DNA of 64,000 bases from a virus, in IMG/VR virus record IMGVR_UViG_3300028043_000001, positions 1 through 64,000 of that record; one strand, 5' to 3'. The first letter of the stretch is position 1. Each line of letters opens with the position of its first letter. Of this stretch, positions 1 through 6,872 are shown one piece after another. The notes under the pieces were generated by a model. That model was given only the letters and a program-made list of their open reading frames with translations. It was not told the DNA's origin and searched no databases. A program made the translations under genes and the position numbers.

Positions 1-1
1 C

Positions 2-640
2 CTCATCGGCGCGCCTCCGGGATATGTGGGCTATGAGGAGGGAGGTCAACTCACTGAGGCGGTGCGCCGCCGGCCTTATTCTGTGGTCCTCTTCGATGAA
101 ATCGAAAAGGCCCATCCGGAGGTGTTCAATGCCCTCTTGCAGATTCTGGATGATGGGCGCCTGACGGATGGTCATGGTAGGACTGTGTTCTTCAAGAACA
201 CCATCGTAATTATGACCAGCAACATCGGTAGCCAGTATATCGCTGAGGCTACAGATGAGGCTCAGATAAGAAATCGGATTCGGGAGTCGCTGCGCTCACA
301 CTTCCGGCCCGAGTTCCTGAATCGAGTGGATGACATCCTGATGTTCCATCGTCTGACCCTCGAACAGCTTCGGCAGATTGTGGACTTGCAAATGAAGCAG
401 TTGAGGAAGTTCTTGGAGGAGCGCTACATTGAGTTGGAGCTCACCGACAAGGCCAAGGATTTTCTAGCCGAGGCAGGATATGACCCGATATATGGCGCTA
501 GGCCACTCCGTCGAGCTATTCAGCGCTATGTGCAAGACAAATTGGCCCCGATGCTCCTCGAAGGCATCTTTAAGGAGAGAGACACCATCGTAGTAGATGG
601 GGACTTAGCGGAGCTTCGGTTTGAGAGAAAGGGTGAGTGA
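2..640 (+). CDS. clpB: ClpB/ClpC-type AAA+ unfoldase, C-terminal part (5' end outside window)
   Basis: The frame is open from base 2 and encodes the last part of the second AAA+ module of an Hsp100 unfoldase. Visible are the pore-loop region [13 protein letters not shown], Walker [15 protein letters not shown], sensor-1 segment [10 protein letters not shown], the [11 protein letters not shown] segment and the sensor-2 motif [13 protein letters not shown]. Walker A lies upstream of the window. ClpB disaggregates proteins with DnaK; ClpC feeds ClpP, and this fragment cannot separate the two. Base composition is visibly richer in G+C than everything downstream, and the protein looks like an ordinary bacterial chromosomal copy. 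It may be a host gene next to an inserted element, a captured gene, or an assembly join. Confidence 0.93.
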   Translation, partial: LIGAPPGYVGYEEGGQLTEAVRRRPYSVVLFDEIEKAHPEVFNALLQILDDGRLTDGHGRTVFFKNTIVIMTSNIGSQYIAEATDEAQIRNRIRESLRSHFRPEFLNRVDDILMFHRLTLEQLRQIVDLQMKQLRKFLEERYIELELTDKAKDFLAEAGYDPIYGARPLRRAIQRYVQDKLAPMLLEGIFKERDTIVVDGDLAELRFERKGE

Positions 641-645
641 GGTAG

Positions 646-795
646 GTGAGAACATTTTTTGTGTTGCTTAGCAGTGATGATATGTATTGGCCCCAGCATG
701 ATGATTTGGTGACCGCCTTTACTCATCAAGCGCGCAGTTTTACTCTTTTTGTGGCCTTCAATGGTGAGTTGTTGCCCTTAGTGAAAAGAAATTAA
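646..795 (+). CDS. Small hypothetical protein (49 aa, GTG start)
   Basis: A 49-codon frame opens with GTG six bases after the Clp stop and ends one base before the next ATG. The product begins MRTFFVLLSSDDMYW and has no recognised motif. Support is only its fit in the gap and tight spacing. The ribosome site is weak (GAGG). Confidence 0.35.
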   Translation: MRTFFVLLSSDDMYWPQHDDLVTAFTHQARSFTLFVAFNGELLPLVKRN

Positions 796-796
796 C

Positions 797-976
797 ATGC
801 ACATAATTTGGCTCATCACCAATAGTCTCCTGGCTGAGAAAGCTGCTATGGTAGGGGACGTCATAGCAGCTTTTGAACCAGGCAGGGCTGTAGTGTGGCA
901 AAGACAGTCTGAGCATAGCTGGAAAAGAGAAAGAGAAATTCTCTTACCATCTGAACCAAGGAGGAGCGACAAATGA
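797..976 (+). CDS. Small hypothetical protein (59 aa)
   Basis: This 59-residue frame starts MHIIWLITNSLLAEKAAM and ends in a lysine/arginine-rich tail. Its stop overlaps the ATG of the next gene as ATGA at 973-976, and the AAGGAGGAGC ribosome site for that gene lies inside it, which is the packing seen through the window. Function is unknown; the acidic-to-basic composition suggests a cytoplasmic protein. Confidence 0.5.
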   Translation: MHIIWLITNSLLAEKAAMVGDVIAAFEPGRAVVWQRQSEHSWKREREILLPSEPRRSDK

Positions 977-1287
977 AAGAGGAAATTCGAGAAGCTATTG
1001 ATGTGGTTAGGACCTTGAAAGAACCTGCCTTAGTCTGTGTTATGTCCTCCACGCAGGAGCCTGTTAAAGGTGGTGTGAAGGTAACTAACCACTTTGAGGG
1101 TGGTTTTTTCAATACTTCCCTGTGGGATGTGGATGAACTCATCGACGCTATCACCGCCGCACGCGACCGGAAATGTGGGTGGTTGTTTCGTCGCAATGTC
1201 AGAAAGTGGTGTAACTACCTTCTGGCTTCTCTTTTTGGCATGTTAGCGCAGGCGGTCCTCACACTTTTAAGGCAGGTGGGAGGTTGA
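973..1287 (+). CDS. Hypothetical protein ending in Gly-Gly (104 aa)
   Basis: The ATG has an excellent AAGGAGGAG site. The N-terminal half (residues 1-65) is soluble and mixed alpha/beta, and the last 35 residues hold a likely membrane-seeking segment (NYLLASLFGMLAQAVLTLL). It ends VGG, one of several small proteins here with a terminal Gly-Gly, probably by chance. No family was recognised. Confidence 0.7.
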   Translation: MKEEIREAIDVVRTLKEPALVCVMSSTQEPVKGGVKVTNHFEGGFFNTSLWDVDELIDAITAARDRKCGWLFRRNVRKWCNYLLASLFGMLAQAVLTLLRQVGG

Positions 1288-1496
1288 ATGTGTTTCTTTA
1301 TTTTGACTCATCCTTTAATGGGGGGCATGCTTTGTGGGGTGGCACATATTCGCGGTATAACTTTCTGCGTTGTCAAACTTCCGGGGGTGGAGAGATGAAG
1401 TGGTGGTATATTGTAGGTGGCGCATTGCTCATTGCAGCGTATGTTTGCTTTGCTCGGGTACCTAAACCTGTGGTTAAATTGGTTTTGGCATGTTAA
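1284..1496 (+). CDS. Small membrane protein (70 aa; alternative start gives 33 aa)
   Basis: The frame can start at TTG 1284, overlapping the previous stop, or at ATG 1395, which has the better ribosome site (GGTGGAGAG). The shorter form MKWWYIVGGALLIAAYVC is a single hydrophobic helix with a basic tail. I favour the short form, and the upstream part may be leader. It fits the series of tiny single-helix membrane peptides in this genome. Confidence 0.5.
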   Translation: MNVFLYFDSSFNGGHALWGGTYSRYNFLRCQTSGGGEMKWWYIVGGALLIAAYVCFARVPKPVVKLVLAC

Positions 1497-1537
1497 GACA
1501 ATTCCTCGTGCTGTTTATCATGTCAAGGGAGTAAAGA

Positions 1538-1759
1538 GTGCGCCTCGAGAAAAAAATCTTTACCTATCGCTGCCCTAAGTGTAAAAGGGAGGTAGATGAC
1601 CATTTCTATCCTTGGGTACTGCAGGGTTGCTATGTCGTGAAATGTAAATTATGTAGGGGCGAGTTCCTCTTGGTTAGTCAAGAGGTGTGCGAAGCTTGTG
1701 GTCGCCGCCTCGACTGCGTGATTGACTCCACAATACCACCTATGGTCTGGAGGAAATAA
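1538..1759 (+). CDS. Small zinc-ribbon protein, C-x2-C...C-x2-R-x-D-C family
   Basis: Seventy-three residues with GTG start after AAGGGAGTAAAG. It has three Cys pairs: YRCPKCKRE, VKCKLCRGEF and the C-terminal signature CEACGRRLDCVID. This is the first of about eight paralogs in the window with the same C-terminal C-x2-C-x2-R-x-D-C(hydrophobic) block. The pattern implies one or two structural zinc sites, possibly nucleic-acid or protein binding. Function is unknown. The stop overlaps the next ATG (TAATG). Confidence 0.75.
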   Translation: MRLEKKIFTYRCPKCKREVDDHFYPWVLQGCYVVKCKLCRGEFLLVSQEVCEACGRRLDCVIDSTIPPMVWRK

Positions 1760-2415
1760 TGGGTGTTGATGCTCGGATGTTTTTTAAAGTTAGGTACCCA
1801 GTTAGTAAAAGGCAAGTTGCTGATTGGGCTTACATGCTCTATGGAGCCTTCGGTGACCATGTTACCGTTTGGCATGGAGATCAGGCAAGGTTTTTTGATT
1901 GGCCTCCCCATCACTGCATGGAATTCATTGATAAGTATGAGCAGGATGGCCCCACTATTGAGCCTGAAGAGGGGGAAACTTTCATCGAGGTTCACCTTGC
2001 GGGACGCTTCTACGATAAAGGATATGAGAGGGGTCCTTTCTATGTCTTCAAGGCGATCGCTGAATGGTTGGAGGATGTTATCCCTGGCGCAGAGGTGTGG
2101 TATGGAGGGGACTCATCAGGCTGCGTGGCCTTTAGGTTTGATCGTGGAGCACGTGAAAGATTGTTTAAATACTTTTGTGACGTTGGCCACCTGCCTTACC
2201 TAGGAGTTTTTAATCGGGGTGCTAAGATGCAAGTTTGTACGTTATGCGCTAAACCCTTGATTCACACGGGGGGTGGTGTAGAGAGGTCCTTCTACTACTG
2301 TTATGGCTGCCGTGAAAAAGTGATTACTAAAAATGGTGAAGTCGTTGTGAAGTGGCACGACCACGTGGATTTTTTCGCAAAAATAAAGGAGTTGGAGGAA
2401 AGCGGCCAGGCATAA
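1759..2415 (+). CDS. Hypothetical protein with C-terminal zinc ribbon (218 aa)
   Basis: Residues 1-150 (starting MGVDARMFFKVRYPVSKRQV) resemble small conserved hypothetical proteins of phages and bacteria that begin MGVDA. Residues 155-190 form a ribbon (MQVCTLCAKPL and YYCYGCREKV). It couples to the preceding zinc-ribbon gene by a TAATG overlap. The role is unknown; the fusion of an alpha/beta domain to a ribbon may indicate substrate recognition. Confidence 0.75.
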   Translation: MGVDARMFFKVRYPVSKRQVADWAYMLYGAFGDHVTVWHGDQARFFDWPPHHCMEFIDKYEQDGPTIEPEEGETFIEVHLAGRFYDKGYERGPFYVFKAIAEWLEDVIPGAEVWYGGDSSGCVAFRFDRGARERLFKYFCDVGHLPYLGVFNRGAKMQVCTLCAKPLIHTGGGVERSFYYCYGCREKVITKNGEVVVKWHDHVDFFAKIKELEESGQA

Positions 2416-2480
2416 AATGATTGTGGTGATGGTGGAATTTTATATGCAAGTTCAGTGGCTGCGGAAGTAGGGAGAAGACT

Positions 2481-2858
2481 ATGAAAGAATACCTTAAAAT
2501 ACCTGAATTAAAAGATGGCTATTTATACCGTATTCGTGCACGTAATGGAGCCTTTGGTGTTTGGGTTGAGCAGGTAAAAGGGTTTGTCCTTTCACGAGTG
2601 AAGCTGGGAGCTAATTTCCTATTTACAGAATTCCACTGTGATACCGGAGTGCCATTTGGGACGGTTTTCCCCCTGTTGGAGATAGAGAAAAGTCCATTTG
2701 AGGGGGCGAGTGATCGACCCGACTTTCCTTTGTATGACCAAGTTCTTGAGTACCTCAACAGTTTTGAGGTGCCCTACGAGGAGGAGCGGTTGAAGGAGTT
2801 AGGAGTTGAAGACTCTCATAGGGTAAGGCTGCTTTCCTACTACAAAAAACAATGTTAG
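2481..2858 (+). CDS. Hypothetical protein (125 aa)
   Basis: ATG follows AGGGAGAAG. The protein is soluble, rich in aromatic residues, with a likely beta-rich N-terminal part (residues 1-60: DGYLYRIRARNGAFGVWVEQ) and a helical tail. No motif was recognised. The stop overlaps the start of the following small gene. Confidence 0.65.
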   Translation: MKEYLKIPELKDGYLYRIRARNGAFGVWVEQVKGFVLSRVKLGANFLFTEFHCDTGVPFGTVFPLLEIEKSPFEGASDRPDFPLYDQVLEYLNSFEVPYEEERLKELGVEDSHRVRLLSYYKKQC

Positions 2859-3007
2859 TTGTCTTTTTATTGAGTAGAGCCGCGAACATTTGCTTGCAAG
2901 GGGACAAAACCCTTTTTTTAAAATTTAAGGATCGCAGGGGTTGGACTTTAACTTTAACTCTCAGCGACTACGAAGGCGTAAGGGTTGTCGCGATTGGAGA
3001 TAAATGA
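2852..3007 (+). CDS. Small hypothetical protein (51 aa)
   Basis: A 51-codon frame begins inside the last codons of the preceding gene (ATGTTAG overlap). The product looks beta-rich (TLFLKFKDRRGWTLTLTLS). Unrecognised; kept because it fills the gap in a coupled arrangement. Confidence 0.4.
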   Translation: MLVVFLLSRAANICLQGDKTLFLKFKDRRGWTLTLTLSDYEGVRVVAIGDK

Positions 3008-3037
3008 AAGTAATTTGTAAAGAGGGGGTTACGTTAT

Positions 3038-3445
3038 ATGGGTATGTTCGATGAAATTTTATGCGAATGGCCTCTTCCTGATCCTGAAGTCCAAGACCAT
3101 GTCTTTCAAACTAAAGATTTGCTCAACATGCTCGACCGGTACACCATTACAAAGGAGGGAAGGCTGATTTGGCATAGGACAAGGCTTGAAAATGTTCCTG
3201 AAGAAGAGCGTCCTTATTGGGGAACTCCTGACTGGGAATCTCCTATTATGAGGCTTGCTGGCATGTATCGGTCGGTGCCAGTTGGAGATGTTGACCTCAA
3301 CCACCATGGTTATCTCGATTTCTATACTTCAAGGGGCAAGCCTGACACCGAGGGTGACTCAGATTATCAGTGGTACGGGTATCGGGCTAAGTTTACCGAT
3401 GGTGTGGTGGTTTCGATTGAAAGGGTGGAGAGAGGGCATGGATGA
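3038..3445 (+). CDS. Conserved phage-type hypothetical protein (MGMFDEI family, 135 aa)
   Basis: It starts MGMFDEILCEWPLPDP and contains FQTKDLLNMLDRYTI, a layout I recall from a family of short proteins common in phages and bacteria (opening MGMFD, then FQTKDL). Its biochemical role is not known. It overlaps the next gene by 8 bases. Confidence 0.75.
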   Translation: MGMFDEILCEWPLPDPEVQDHVFQTKDLLNMLDRYTITKEGRLIWHRTRLENVPEEERPYWGTPDWESPIMRLAGMYRSVPVGDVDLNHHGYLDFYTSRGKPDTEGDSDYQWYGYRAKFTDGVVVSIERVERGHG

Positions 3446-3650
3446 GAAAAAAATTGAAAAAATGGCCAGGGATTTTCATAAAGCCCTCATGAGGGCCCAG
3501 GTTCCTCACTTTATTTCTATAGCAATAGGTGATGATCAGCTCGATCTTGCGGCTGGTGATGATCCGGAACAAGTGTTTGAGATGCTCCAAGGCGCCTGTG
3601 CCGACTTCAGAGAAAAGCACCCCCAGAAATGCAAGTTCAAGTTACATTGA
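3438..3650 (+). CDS. Small hypothetical protein (70 aa)
   Basis: The ATG at 3438 sits in the end of the previous gene with GGAGAGAGGG upstream. An earlier in-frame start at 3255 would lie deep inside that gene and was not used. It is a lysine-rich helix followed by an acidic stretch (GDDQLDLAAGDDPEQVFEML). Unknown function. Confidence 0.6.
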   Translation: MDEKKIEKMARDFHKALMRAQVPHFISIAIGDDQLDLAAGDDPEQVFEMLQGACADFREKHPQKCKFKLH

Positions 3651-3802
3651 TAATCCAAACCGGAGATGACTCATTTCTCTATCGCCTCTACGTGGGGTTT
3701 TGGCGTGAGATGAGATTAGGGGCTATGGTAGAAATGGAGGTTGATTATAGGTACGGCGGGTTTTATTTACGCGGTGTTGACCTTGGGGTGCAAGCAGGGT
3801 AA
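3629..3802 (+). CDS. Small hypothetical protein (57 aa)
   Basis: The frame starts 22 bases before the previous stop and ends one base before the next ATG. The product (MQVQVTLIIQTGDDSFLYRL...) alternates hydrophobic and polar residues like a small beta sheet. Unrecognised. Confidence 0.45.
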   Translation: MQVQVTLIIQTGDDSFLYRLYVGFWREMRLGAMVEMEVDYRYGGFYLRGVDLGVQAG

Positions 3803-4250
3803 GATGAAACTTAAAATTGTGCTCATTGTTACACACCGAGACAGTTTTTATATTTGGGGTTGTGAGGATCCCTTCTTTTGTAGGAAAGCGCGAGACGGAT
3901 CTACAGTAGAGTTCAAGCAGCGTTGTCCTCGTACCATGTTTGAAATTTTGGCAGCCGGGATTGGGCGGAAGGGATAAAAACTCGAGCGCGATCTTCTCTA
4001 CTATAATACACTTTAGTGTCCCCGAAAATATGTAGAGCTGCACCCTAAACGGCTTTTTGTGTTGGCGGTGCTTGCATTGTACAATCGCAATATAGGTGAG
4101 AGGTAAATCTTCTCTAAAGTAAAAAGTCCCAGACTGTACTTCAAGATCGAGATTCTCGGCGTCAAGGATCTGCTGTATGGCATGTATTCCTGCTGGGCTG
4201 ATGGGCGCGCATAGAAGAGTGCACATAAGGACAAAAGTGAGGCACCTCAT
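3723..4250 (-). CDS. Possible secreted protein on the minus strand (175 aa)
   Basis: This is the only minus-strand frame with protein-like features: it opens with a convincing signal peptide (MRCLTFVLMCTLLCAPISPA) and its first 90 codons lie where the plus strand has no gene. Its second half is antisense to 3804-3977 and looks like a shadow. The AT-rich stretch 4255-4390 could be a divergent control region. Only a weak GGGGGTG precedes the ATG. Low confidence. Confidence 0.3.
   Translation of the reverse strand: MRCLTFVLMCTLLCAPISPAGIHAIQQILDAENLDLEVQSGTFYFREDLPLTYIAIVQCKHRQHKKPFRVQLYIFSGTLKCIIVEKIALEFLSLPPNPGCQNFKHGTRTTLLELYCRSVSRFPTKEGILTTPNIKTVSVCNNEHNFKFHLTLLAPQGQHRVNKTRRTYNQPPFLP
3804..3977 (+). 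CDS. Small hypothetical protein (57 aa)
   Basis: ATG at 3804 follows GCAGGGTAAG, so I prefer it to the longer TTG start at 3741, which would overlap the upstream gene. The product MKLKIVLIVTHRDSFYIWGC is beta-rich with three cysteines. No family recognised. A long minus-strand frame with a signal peptide overlaps it completely. Confidence 0.45.
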   Translation: MKLKIVLIVTHRDSFYIWGCEDPFFCRKARDGSTVEFKQRCPRTMFEILAAGIGRKG

Positions 4251-4392
4251 GCAACTAAATTGACACCCCCTTACTTTTTTTCAGCCAAAAAATAAGCCTT
4301 TTAAAAAGCCTAATTGAGCAATTAAAATTATTAAAGAATTAGTTTTGGGGTCTAAATGCTTCACCCTAGAGGGATTTTTAAGGAGGTAAGCA
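3978..4392 (+). other. Intergenic stretch without a plus-strand gene
   Basis: No credible plus-strand frame occurs here. Bases 3978-4250 may belong to the minus-strand signal-peptide frame. Bases 4255-4392 are AT-rich and contain the recurrent element at 4303-4333, a direct repeat of AAGCCT, and the AAGGAGGT ribosome site for the next gene. The end of this stretch is probably a promoter region. Confidence 0.6.
4303..4333 (+). promoter_or_regulatory. Recurrent AT-rich intergenic element, copy 1
   Basis: AAAAAGCCTAATTGAGCAAT continuing as TAAAATTATT nearly matches the element at 54322-54352 (about 25 of 30 positions) and resembles 5354-5378 and 21422-21448. It lies about 60 bases upstream of the gene at 4393. 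A promoter or operator is inferred. Confidence 0.5.
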
Positions 4393-4569
4393 GTGAGAAC
4401 TTTAATCACTATCCTCTTGTCTATCGCTGGTGCGCGCCTCATTTCTGCATTTATTGAGGGTTATTTCGAGAACAGGAAACGTTTATCCCGCACACTAATT
4501 GACGGAACTGAAAATTGGCAACAGGTGAGGAGGGCTTTACGGCCTCCCCAAAAAAACAATCAAGCTTAG
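4393..4569 (+). CDS. Small protein with N-terminal hydrophobic helix (58 aa)
   Basis: GTG start with a perfect AAGGAGGT site. The product MRTLITILLSIAGARLISAF is hydrophobic and then becomes strongly basic (ENRKRLSRT, VRRALRPP), as in a membrane-anchored small protein. It is the first gene after the recurrent element. Function unknown. Confidence 0.55.
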   Translation: MRTLITILLSIAGARLISAFIEGYFENRKRLSRTLIDGTENWQQVRRALRPPQKNNQA

Positions 4570-4578
4570 GAGACCTCC

Positions 4579-5127
4579 ATGCACAAAGCACAGACTAATG
4601 ATGTGGTCAAGATCAACAATAAGTTCCTAGCTCGGGCGATTGCCGTTGCACTGGCTGAGGAGTTGGACCCTGAAGGGAAATATGGTCTTGTGGCCGCCCT
4701 TCCAAAAGCAATGATGGAGGGCAAAAAAGACGACTACGATCCTGTGAGTGAAAGGGTGGTAATTGAAAACCCAGAAAAAACTGTACCTGTTAGTGTGGCC
4801 ATCGCCTTAGTTGGACAGGCTGCAGTCAAGATTGCTGAGGAGATGGAAATTGAAGACCTCGAAGCCGCGATGACCTTACGTACGTCTGCGGCAGATCTCG
4901 CGAGGAGCAGTTTGACGTGTTTGCATTGGCGCGAGCTAGCAAATCATACTGGTTGGAGTAAAAGAGACGGCAAAGTTGTAGGGGTTGCCATCTCTCATGG
5001 ACGACAGGAGAAGCTCAAGTGGGATATCCAGCGGGCGGTTTTTTCTGCCTTGGGGGTAAAAACAATCAAAGATATCCCCAAGGCGTTGGACAAATTTGCA
5101 GATGTAATGGACAAGGAAGGAAGGTGA
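4579..5127 (+). CDS. Hypothetical protein (182 aa)
   Basis: A clear TAGGAGACCTCC site precedes the ATG. The protein is mostly helical, alanine-rich and charged, with no signal peptide or membrane segment. Segments such as VSVAIALVGQAAVKIAEEME suggest amphipathic helices. No family was recognised. A 20-residue membrane peptide follows three bases after its stop. Confidence 0.7.
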   Translation: MHKAQTNDVVKINNKFLARAIAVALAEELDPEGKYGLVAALPKAMMEGKKDDYDPVSERVVIENPEKTVPVSVAIALVGQAAVKIAEEMEIEDLEAAMTLRTSAADLARSSLTCLHWRELANHTGWSKRDGKVVGVAISHGRQEKLKWDIQRAVFSALGVKTIKDIPKALDKFADVMDKEGR

Positions 5128-5130
5128 GAA

Positions 5131-5193
5131 ATGGAAGGCCTTGTGGTTATCTTTCTTGTTGGTTTAATCGTTCATGCATTTCTAACCTCTTAA
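5131..5193 (+). CDS. Tiny membrane peptide (20 aa)
   Basis: MEGLVVIFLVGLIVHAFLTS is one hydrophobic helix. A strong GGAAGGAAGGTGAGAA site sits just upstream. It belongs with the similarly tiny single-helix peptides at 21722 and 31026. Too short for homology; the translation signals are the support. Confidence 0.5.
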   Translation: MEGLVVIFLVGLIVHAFLTS

Positions 5194-5226
5194 ATATGTG
5201 AGCGTCAGTTTGTGCAGAATGGCCTA

Positions 5227-5286
5227 GGGTTAAGGGGTGGTATAAATTCGGGAGATACTGGCTATGTCTTTCGCCCACCCCTACCC
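5227..5286 (+). other. Hairpin upstream of the ubiquitin-like operon
   Basis: GGGT-TA-AGGGGTGG (5227-5240) pairs with CCACCCCT-ACCC (5275-5286): 12 base pairs with a two-base bulge, closing a 34-base loop. There is no T-run, so it is not a simple terminator. It may separate transcripts or act as a leader structure. The rest of 5194-5481 holds no gene. Confidence 0.5.
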
Positions 5287-5353
5287 TGCTTTCTGTTGGA
5301 AAAAAGGGAAACTAACCGTCCTCGTCTTATAACCGCCCTTTAAAAATTTCTAT

Positions 5354-5378
5354 CCAAAAATTAAGCAGTTAAAAATCC
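5354..5378 (+). promoter_or_regulatory. Recurrent AT-rich element, copy 2, upstream of ubiquitin-like operon
   Basis: CCAAAAATTAAGCAGTTAAA followed by AATCC resembles the elements at 4303 and 54322 (shared AATTrAGCArTTAAAA). It lies about 100 bases before the first gene of the conjugation operon and may be its promoter. Confidence 0.45.
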
Positions 5379-5481
5379 AAAATCCATCATTTAAAATTAA
5401 AAAATAAGGATGAAGAAAGAATAACCATTTGGGGTGAGGTATGCCAAGTCAAAAAGTTAAAGTAGTAGGGAGGGTCACATC

Positions 5482-6237
5482 TTGCAATCGGTTTTTGTAA
5501 AATGTAGGAGTGTGGAAGAGCGCGACCAGATGCTCGAATTTCTGGAAAGGAACTTTCATGGTTTCAGATTTGAGGGTAAACTGCTCCGAATAGAGGGCCC
5601 CACTAAGACGCCGAAGGGGCTCGGCCGCACCCGAAAGCCCTCGATAGGTTTTGACTATGTAGAAGATCTTGGTTATTACTGCGCTCGGGGCTTATGTTTA
5701 TGGATAATGAGAATGTTGGACCTTCGCGAGGTTCAGGATTACGACGGGCCAATCCCTCTCTCTTTATCTCATGCCTTCATTTATAGCCCCCCTTCGATGA
5801 CAAGAAGGAAAAGGTGGGGAGGGACTGGGTCTATGTTAGCTTCCCCGGACTATGTGAAGATCGTGGTAGGTGAGTTGGAAAGGTTAACAAATGCCTGGTT
5901 TCTGGAAAAAGGTTCTAAAGATTGCTTGCTCCCGGAGGACGAAGAAAAGGCAATTTTGAAAATTCCTGAGGTTAAGAAGATTTGCAACGGAGGCAACTAC
6001 GTAGCTATACAGTGTAAGATAGGTAGATTTGATCCCCCCTACTGGCTCTTGCTAAAGGTTCGAGGGCCGGGTTCGCGGTTTAGGATTTTTGGCCCTCGAG
6101 TACCGTTCAGCTCTTGGACGGGGTTTGTTTGCCTGGGAAATATGAATAGGGGGCTGTCTCACTATTTGCGAGAAGGGGATTTTGCTTTGGCTACTACTTT
6201 GCTGGTCAGTTTTATCAAGAAGGCTAGGAGGGAATAA
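5482..6237 (+). CDS. E2-like (ubiquitin-conjugating-fold) protein, first of two
   Basis: TTG start after AGGGAGGGTC. The C-terminal part (residues about 160-251) resembles the E2-like protein encoded at 6869: VCLGNMNRGL around Cys217, then an acidic-helical tail (HYLREGDFALATTLLVSFI), matching ICGGNLSPGM and LVMEQDFLNATAVMIRFL. In phage and plasmid E2-like families this Cys follows the last strand and is the presumed thioester site. The HPH(I/V) motif before the Cys is missing here (it reads SSWTGF), so activity is less certain than for the second copy. Residues 1-150 are unrecognised. It is the first gene of the coupled operon; its stop overlaps the next start (TAATG). Confidence 0.6.
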   Translation: MQSVFVKCRSVEERDQMLEFLERNFHGFRFEGKLLRIEGPTKTPKGLGRTRKPSIGFDYVEDLGYYCARGLCLWIMRMLDLREVQDYDGPIPLSLSHAFIYSPPSMTRRKRWGGTGSMLASPDYVKIVVGELERLTNAWFLEKGSKDCLLPEDEEKAILKIPEVKKICNGGNYVAIQCKIGRFDPPYWLLLKVRGPGSRFRIFGPRVPFSSWTGFVCLGNMNRGLSHYLREGDFALATTLLVSFIKKARRE

Positions 6238-6872
6238 TGTTTTTTGTGAAGGCTTCTTTGAAGGTTATAAAAGATAGAGGTGTTAAATTTAAAGGGGGAA
6301 GATTGGCATGTAAAAAATGTCATGATCCCATCTTGTTTGCGACCGCAAAAATGAGGCTTTTTGGTGCAAACGGCGATGGTACAGTTTTTGATTCTCACGG
6401 ATTTATTGACTTAGCCTACCTTTTTTGTTCAAAATGTGATGGTGGTGAAGTTTATTCGTGGTCAATATGGCCAGGTGGTATAGCTTACGAGAATGAAGTG
6501 GTATTAGTAGACGGAAATTTTGGGCGGCACATTCCTGAGGTAGACCCCGCAAAGGTTTTAATTGGTGACTTCATAGGGGAAAACTTGGAGGGGCTGAAGT
6601 GGCGTTGTCGTGACCTTCGAGAAGTTGAGGACTTCGATAGGGGTCTCAAGCTCTTTGTCACAAAATATAATACCCCCAAAGGTCGAGCCGAGCTAATGCG
6701 AATCGGTGAGGAGCAAGAGGAGCACCAGCGGGGTTTACGAATTTTGGCAGAATGGCAGCAACGTCGCGAGGAGATAGGAACTGCGCTAGAGACTCCTAAA
6801 AAAGGAAAAGTTACGGTTGTGGTGCAGGATGAATGTGGTTGTAAAAGGAAGATTCGTGAGGTGAAAATATGA
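6237..6872 (+). CDS. Cys-pair (treble-clef or ribbon-like) protein between two E2-like genes
   Basis: This 211-residue protein has C-x2-C at residues 25/28 (LACKKCHD) and 64/67 (LFCSKCDGG), spacing that could bind one zinc, and a third Cys cluster near the C-terminus (DECGCKRK). Residues 130-190 are helical and charged. Overlaps join it to E2-like genes on both sides (TAATG and ATGA). Its position suggests an accessory or E3-like adaptor, but that is inference; no RING pattern is complete. Confidence 0.6.
   Translation: MFFVKASLKVIKDRGVKFKGGRLACKKCHDPILFATAKMRLFGANGDGTVFDSHGFIDLAYLFCSKCDGGEVYSWSIWPGGIAYENEVVLVDGNFGRHIPEVDPAKVLIGDFIGENLEGLKWRCRDLREVEDFDRGLKLFVTKYNTPKGRAELMRIGEEQEEHQRGLRILAEWQQRREEIGTALETPKKGKVTVVVQDECGCKRKIREVKI

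Noticed and set aside
3741-3803. Longer TTG start for the gene at 3804
   Set aside because: It would overlap the frame 3629-3802, and ATG 3804 has the better ribosome site.
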